Shown: positions 7,827-11,405 of the stretch, one piece after another
How the letters are laid out: each line of letters opens with the position of its first letter
Position numbering within the stretch: the first letter of the stretch is position 1
NCBI GenBank assembly: GCA_946479255.1
Contig: CAMLFK010000154.1
Location: 1-11,405 of the forward strand
Length of the DNA stretch: 11,405 nucleotides
Reading direction: 5' to 3'
Origin: an uncultured Oxalobacteraceae bacterium
GTDB taxonomy: Bacteria > Pseudomonadota > Gammaproteobacteria > Burkholderiales > Burkholderiaceae
Notes under the pieces: generated by a model
Told to the model about the DNA's origin: nothing
Databases searched by the model: none
The model's input: only the letters and a program-made list of their open reading frames with translations
Made by a program: the position numbers and the translations under genes

Positions 7827-9054
7827 GCTGGCGCGCGCCTTCCTGGTACGCGCAGTCCTGATACATATATTGGCGCGACCATGGAATGGCCGAGGGATCG
7901 CGCCCGGCCTTGCCGCACACGATCTGGTAGACGCTGATCCAGTCGTGCGCAAACGCATGGGTGCAGCCGGCCAGGTACACATGCCAGATGCGGAAACGGC
8001 GCGGATCGGTAAGGCGCCGGATCTGGTCCGCATTGGCCTCGAAATTCTCGGTCCATAAGGCGCAGGTGCGGGCATAGTGGCGGCGCAGGTTTTCCACGTC
8101 GCGCGCTTCCAGGCCGCCTTCCTGCATCGCGCGCAATACAGCGCTCACATGCGCCAGCTCCCCGTGTGGAAACACGTAGCGCTGGATGAATTCGCCGCCG
8201 CCATACGGCGCCGCGCGCTCCTGCACGTCGGTGGTGGTCAGGCCGTGATTCATCACCACGCCGTCGTCGGTCAGCAGACTGTTGATCTTGCGGAAGTAGG
8301 GCGCCAGGTTTTCCACGCCCACGTGCTCGAACATGCCGACGCTGGTGATGCGGTCGAAGCTGCCCTCCACGTCGCGGTAATCCTGCAAGCGGATTTCCAC
8401 CTGCCGCTCCAGGCCGGCGCGCTCGATCTGTTCGCGCGCCAGGCGGGCCTGGTTTTCCGACAAGGTGATGCCGACGCAGCGCGCGCCGTAATGCTCGGCC
8501 GCGCGGCGCACCAGCGCGCCCCAGCCGCAGCCGATATCGAGCAGGGTGTGGCCCGGCCGCAGGTCGATCTTGCGCAGGATGTGATCGATCTTCTTGTGCT
8601 GCGCCGCCGCCAGACTTTCGTCGCCGTGCTCAAAGTAGGCGCAGGAATACACCATGTTCGGATCGAGCCAGGCGCCGTAGAACTCGTTGGAGACATCGTA
8701 GTGATAGCCGATGGCGGCGGCATCGCGCGCGCGCGAGTGCGAACGGCGCCAGCCCAGGCGCAGGCGCGGCCAGCGCCGCGCGTGGCGGGCCGCCAGCGCG
8801 TTGACCACGGCGATCATGTCGCTGGCGCGCCCTTCGACATCGATGGCGCCTTCGACATAGGCCTTGCCGAGGTTGTACAGGGATGGCGAAAGCAGGTAGC
8901 GCAGCGCGCGGGCGTGCGGCACCCGGATGGTTACGCGCGGGGTGTCGCTGGAAAAATCGATGCGCTGGCCATTCCACAGTTCCACGCGCAGCGGCAGCGA
9001 GGCAAACTGGCGCAGGCCATCCGACCATGCGCCCAAGCGGAATTGATAGAACAT
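7819..9054 (-). CDS. cfa: Cyclopropane-fatty-acyl-phospholipid synthase
   Basis: A 411-residue SAM-dependent methyltransferase that adds a methylene bridge across double bonds of membrane phospholipid acyl chains, typically in stationary phase or acid/stress conditions. The N-terminal lipid-binding part carries SPSLYNLGKAYVEGAIDVEG (from residue 56). Next comes YHYDVSNEFYGAWLD (117-131) and the SAM site LLDIGCGWGA (171-180), then GMFEHVG and FIQRYVFPHGEL, and a C-terminal RIWHVYLAGCTHAF, all typical of Cfa. The start ATG 9054 has GAGGG about 6 bases upstream. Only 20 bases separate it from a large palindromic element, so its promoter must lie in that element or in the upstream gene, or it is transcribed from further up. 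Other SAM-dependent fatty-acid methyltransferases are less likely given full-length agreement. Confidence 0.93.
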   Translation of the reverse strand: MFYQFRLGAWSDGLRQFASLPLRVELWNGQRIDFSSDTPRVTIRVPHARALRYLLSPSLYNLGKAYVEGAIDVEGRASDMIAVVNALAARHARRWPRLRLGWRRSHSRARDAAAIGYHYDVSNEFYGAWLDPNMVYSCAYFEHGDESLAAAQHKKIDHILRKIDLRPGHTLLDIGCGWGALVRRAAEHYGARCVGITLSENQARLAREQIERAGLERQVEIRLQDYRDVEGSFDRITSVGMFEHVGVENLAPYFRKINSLLTDDGVVMNHGLTTTDVQERAAPYGGGEFIQRYVFPHGELAHVSAVLRAMQEGGLEARDVENLRRHYARTCALWTENFEANADQIRRLTDPRRFRIWHVYLAGCTHAFAHDWISVYQIVCGKAGRDPSAIPWSRQYMYQDCAYQEGARQLT

Positions 9055-9115
9055 GTCGCCCTCACAGTAGCGCTGGGGGGGTGTCGATAAACCTACTGCG
9101 CGGCCCGCTATTGCG

Positions 9116-9140
9116 TCTGCGTTGCTCGCCTCTGCGTTGC
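9116..9140 (+). repeat. Short direct repeat within the palindrome's left arm
   Basis: TCTGCGTTGC occurs at 9116-9125 and again at 9131-9140, a period of 15 bases. The duplication accounts for the left arm being longer than the right. Confidence 0.75.
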
Positions 9141-9143
9141 CCG

Positions 9144-9161
9144 GCCGTACTTGAGTACGGC
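9144..9161 (-). terminator. Core hairpin that could end or attenuate pdxH-fusion transcripts
   Basis: An 8-bp perfect stem with a 2-base spacing sits at the centre of the larger palindrome, about 55 bases after the pdxH-fusion stop and 90 before cfa. No T-tract follows on either strand, so intrinsic termination is uncertain; the whole palindrome could instead stabilise the mRNA 3' end. Confidence 0.3.
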
Positions 9162-9215
9162 TCCGCTACTCGACGCAATATCGGGCCTGCTCGCTACGGT
9201 TTCTCGACACCCCCC

Positions 9216-10406
9216 CTACGGTTGTAATCTTTCGCGTGTCCAGCTGCCATCGCTTTGCAGCGTGTACACGATACGGTCATGAAAACGCGAACGGCGGCCC
9301 TGCCAGAATTCGATGCGCTCAGGGATGAGACGGTAGCCGCCCCAATGCCCGGGGCGTGGTGGCTGCTCGCCGAATTGCTGTGCTACTTCTGCATAATTTT
9401 CTTCTAGTGCGGCGCGGTCGGCGATCGGCATGCTTTGTGCTGAGGCAACCGCGGCCAGCCGGCTTTTTAGCGGCCGGCTGTGGAAATACTTGTCGCTTTC
9501 TTCAGGCGAGGTCTTTTCCACCCTTCCTTCGATACGGATTTGGCGCTCAAGTTCACTCCAAAAGAAGAGCAGGGCAGCGAAGGGATTGCCGGCCAGTTCG
9601 CGGCCCTTCTGGCTGTCGTAATTGGTGTACCAGGTGAAACCACGCGGGTCGTATTGCTTGATCAGCACGATGCGCGAGCTCGGCCGGCCGCGTTGGTCGA
9701 CCGTGGCCACGCTCATGGCATTCGGCTCGTTCACCTCGGCCTTCAGGGCTTCCTCGAACCAGCTGTTAAATTGGGTGAAGGGATCGTCGGCCACCATGCT
9801 TTCGTCCAGCACCGCCTGGCCGTAGTCCTTGCGCAGCGCCGCGACGGCTTCTCCGGTCGACGGCGCGGGAGCCGCGATGCCACGGCGGTCCTGCATCGCC
9901 TTGCCCAGGCGCGCCATCTGCCCGGCCGAGAACAAGCGCTTGGCCATCGGCGCGATATTGCCTTCTTCCAGTTCCATGTGGGCGGCGTACATGTCGGTAA
10001 AACGCTTGACTGTAGCCTCCGACAATTGCGCGGCGCTGCCGGCCGCGATCGCCGTCAGCTCTTCGTGCAGGCTTTGCCAGAGCGCGTCCATCTGATCGTG
10101 TTCGGCCAGGATCTGCGGCACCAGTTTGTTCAGCAGCGCGGCGTCGTCGCCGGCCGCAGTTTGTTGCAGCATCGGCACGAGGTCAACTTCTTCATCCGCA
10201 TGGTGCAGCGGCGCCGCCTTGTCGAAATATTTCAATACCGCCGCCGCGGCGTCGCGCGCCTGCTGGTCCGCGCCATGGGCCGCCAGGTGCGGCAGCAGCT
10301 TGTCCAGGGTGGCCAGCTGCTTGCGGATGCGGTCGTGGCAATGTTTGAGGACGGCGATCGGCTGGTCGAAACCGGGGGCGCTCTCTGGCAGGGTGTTGAT
10401 AGTCAT
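9216..10406 (-). CDS. pdxH: Hemerythrin (HHE) domain fused to pyridoxine/pyridoxamine 5'-phosphate oxidase PdxH
   Basis: One uninterrupted 396-codon frame. Residues about 13-160 form a helical hemerythrin/HHE domain with expected iron ligands: HCHD (22-25), HHADEE with His69 and Glu73, AEHDQMD with His103, and HMELEE with His143 and Glu147/148. After a Pro/Ala linker (about 172-188), residues 189-396 match a complete PdxH, the FMN enzyme that oxidises PNP or PMP to PLP with O2. Counterparts of E. coli active-site residues are present: Arg245 and Lys250 (RIVLIK), Tyr307, Arg311 and Ser315 (YFHSRPLKS), and Arg374 and His376 (RFHDR). Bacterial PdxH is usually a single-domain protein of about 215 residues. 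An internal ATG at 9896 (Met171) could yield PdxH alone, though its ribosome site is badly spaced. The start at 10406 also has a weak ribosome site. The domain calls are strong; the reason for fusion is unknown. Confidence 0.92.
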   Translation of the reverse strand: MTINTLPESAPGFDQPIAVLKHCHDRIRKQLATLDKLLPHLAAHGADQQARDAAAAVLKYFDKAAPLHHADEEVDLVPMLQQTAAGDDAALLNKLVPQILAEHDQMDALWQSLHEELTAIAAGSAAQLSEATVKRFTDMYAAHMELEEGNIAPMAKRLFSAGQMARLGKAMQDRRGIAAPAPSTGEAVAALRKDYGQAVLDESMVADDPFTQFNSWFEEALKAEVNEPNAMSVATVDQRGRPSSRIVLIKQYDPRGFTWYTNYDSQKGRELAGNPFAALLFFWSELERQIRIEGRVEKTSPEESDKYFHSRPLKSRLAAVASAQSMPIADRAALEENYAEVAQQFGEQPPRPGHWGGYRLIPERIEFWQGRRSRFHDRIVYTLQSDGSWTRERLQP

Positions 10407-10485
10407 GGCGATGGTGTTCCAGTGGATTGTCAGTCTGTACAGCGACTCATTTTAGAGCAGCGGCGGCGGCCGTGTCCGTTAAAAT

Positions 10486-11334
10486 ATGGGGATGACTGCC
10501 CTCGACACCCAATTCGCTTCCCTCCCGGCCGACGACGCCGACCTGGACCGCCGCTTCGGCGGCATCGGCCGCCTGTACGGCCCGGCCGCGCTGGCGCGCT
10601 TTCGCGCCGCCCATGTGTGCGTGATCGGCGTCGGCGGGGTCGGCTCGTGGATCGTCGAAGCGCTGGCGCGCAGCGCCATCGGCCAGCTGACCCTGATCGA
10701 CCTGGATAACGTCGCCGAATCGAACATCAACCGCCAGATCCAGGCCCTCTCCGCCACCGTCGGCCAGGCCAAGATCGAAGCCCTGCGCGAGCGCATTGCC
10801 CAGATCAATCCGGCTTGCAAGGTGAACCTGGTGGAAGACTTCATCGCCCCGGAAAACCTCGAACAGCTGCTGGCCGGGCGCGGCTACGACTACGTGGTCG
10901 ACGCCATCGACAGCGTCAAGGCCAAGGCCGCCGTGATCGCCTGGTGCCGCGATCACGGCTTGCCGCTGGTGACCATCGGCAGCGCGGGCGGCAAGCTTGA
11001 TCCGACCCGCATCGAATTGCGCGACCTGTCCAAGACCGAGCAGGAACCGCTGCTGAAAATGGTGCGCAAGCGCCTGCGCAGCCAGTACGGTTTTCCGCGC
11101 AGCCTGAAGACCAAGTTTCATGTGGACGCGGTATTCTCCATGGAGCCCTTGCTGATGCCGGTCGGCGAGGAAAGCTGCGAGATCGATGCCGACGGCATCA
11201 CCGGCCTCAATTGCGCCGGCTTCGGTTCCGCCATGGTCGTCACCGCCACCTTCGGCATGGTGGCGGCCGGCCACCTGCTGCGCCGCCTGGCGATTGGTGC
11301 GGCTGTGCAGGAACAGGACGCCGCGCTATCATAG
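10486..11334 (+). CDS. tcdA: tRNA threonylcarbamoyladenosine dehydratase TcdA (CsdL/YgdL)
   Basis: A 282-residue E1-like/ThiF-family enzyme that uses ATP to dehydrate t6A at A37 of tRNA into cyclic ct6A. It shows RRFGGIGRLYG (22-32), the nucleotide-binding loop GVGGVGS (48-54), DLDNVAESNINRQ (72-84), VVDAIDSVKAK (137-147), and the C-terminal LNCAGFGSAMVVTATFG, in which Cys243 occupies the position I would match to the catalytic cysteine. It lacks the CxxC zinc pairs of MoeB/ThiF, as TcdA does. ATG 10486 and the in-frame ATG 10492 are both possible starts; neither has a convincing ribosome site. It is divergent from the pdxH fusion across a 79-base gap. Its substrate tRNA modification depends on sua5 at the other end of the window. 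Confidence 0.93.
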   Translation: MGMTALDTQFASLPADDADLDRRFGGIGRLYGPAALARFRAAHVCVIGVGGVGSWIVEALARSAIGQLTLIDLDNVAESNINRQIQALSATVGQAKIEALRERIAQINPACKVNLVEDFIAPENLEQLLAGRGYDYVVDAIDSVKAKAAVIAWCRDHGLPLVTIGSAGGKLDPTRIELRDLSKTEQEPLLKMVRKRLRSQYGFPRSLKTKFHVDAVFSMEPLLMPVGEESCEIDADGITGLNCAGFGSAMVVTATFGMVAAGHLLRRLAIGAAVQEQDAALS

Positions 11335-11369
11335 CTTCACACTTGATTCATTCTTTGAAAGCAAATTCC

Positions 11370-11405
11370 ATGATTCGTCGCACTCTTTCCATCGCTTTGC
11401 TGGCT
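11370..11405 (+). CDS. Start of a probable exported protein, truncated by the window edge
   Basis: ATG 11370 opens MIRRTLSIALLA before the window ends. A basic start followed by a hydrophobic run looks like the beginning of a Sec signal peptide or lipoprotein signal. GAAAG about 11 bases upstream is a weak ribosome site. Twelve codons are too few to identify the product. Confidence 0.5.
   Translation, partial: MIRRTLSIALLA

Larger units (their letters stand above)
9075..9216. repeat. 142-base imperfect palindrome with 13-bp perfect terminal inverted repeats
   Basis: The left end GGGGGGGTGTCGA (9075-9087) is the exact reverse complement of the right end TCGACACCCCCCC (9204-9216). Pairing continues inward with one mismatch (TAAACC 9088-9093 with GGTTTC 9198-9203), GGCCCG (9102-9107) with CGGGCC (9182-9187), and TATTGCGTC (9109-9117) with GACGCAATA (9172-9180). 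The core is a clean 8-bp stem, GCCGTACT-TG-AGTACGGC (9144-9161). The left arm is 14 bases longer because of a 15-base duplication. The element starts at the last base of the stop codon of the pdxH fusion. It resembles REP/MITE-like intergenic repeats of related genomes, but copy number cannot be judged from one copy. No target-site duplication was seen. Confidence 0.8.

Noticed and set aside
8720..8742. Alternating CG run in cfa as a possible special site
   Set aside because: It encodes Arg/Ala-rich residues of Cfa (SHSRARDAA), and such runs are expected at this GC content.
8077..9090. 337-codon plus-strand frame opposite cfa
   Set aside because: Antisense to a complete Cfa protein and running into the palindromic element; no recognisable features.
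9480..10709. 409-codon plus-strand frame opposite the pdxH fusion and entering tcdA
   Set aside because: It crosses two verified genes in the wrong frame and its translation is low-complexity Arg/Gly/His.

Overview
This 11.4 kb stretch looks like ordinary chromosome from a high-GC betaproteobacterium, most likely in the Oxalobacteraceae (Massilia, Duganella or Janthinobacterium type). The evidence is strong G/C use at third codon positions, the purE-purK-sua5 order, a GcdH-type acyl-CoA dehydrogenase, and dense packing with short gaps. The placement is by general resemblance; no database was consulted. No rRNA, tRNA, CRISPR array, integrase or transposase gene was seen, and no gene-free stretch exceeds 300 bases.

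Layout, left to right. (1) 1-2413, plus strand: the tail of purE, then purK, then sua5, with the sua5 TTG start overlapping the purK stop. This joins purine biosynthesis to tRNA t6A synthesis. (2) 2547-4392, plus strand: a GDSL/SGNH esterase lipoprotein followed by an OmpW-family outer-membrane protein, probably co-transcribed and both envelope-located. (3) 7115 down to 4407, minus strand: a flavin reductase, glutaryl-CoA dehydrogenase (gcdH), and a pair of half-size YeeE/YedE membrane proteins of the sulfur-transport family. (4) 7260-7826, plus strand: msrA, divergent from the flavin reductase and overlapping by 8 bases, tail to tail, with a cyclopropane-fatty-acid synthase gene (9054 down to 7819). 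(5) 9075-9216: a 142-base imperfect palindrome with 13-bp perfect ends, filling almost the whole gap upstream of cfa. (6) 10406 down to 9216: one open frame encoding a hemerythrin (HHE) domain fused to a complete PdxH (pyridoxine/pyridoxamine 5'-phosphate oxidase). (7) 10486-11334, plus strand: tcdA, followed by the first codons of a probable exported protein at the right edge.

Most genes are housekeeping or stress related: purine and PLP synthesis, t6A and ct6A tRNA modification (sua5 and tcdA), methionine sulfoxide repair, membrane cyclopropanation, and lysine/aromatic catabolism. The two items most worth a second look are the hemerythrin-PdxH fusion and the palindromic element that begins exactly at its stop codon and ends 20 bases before the cfa start. 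I found no clear multi-gene novel system.
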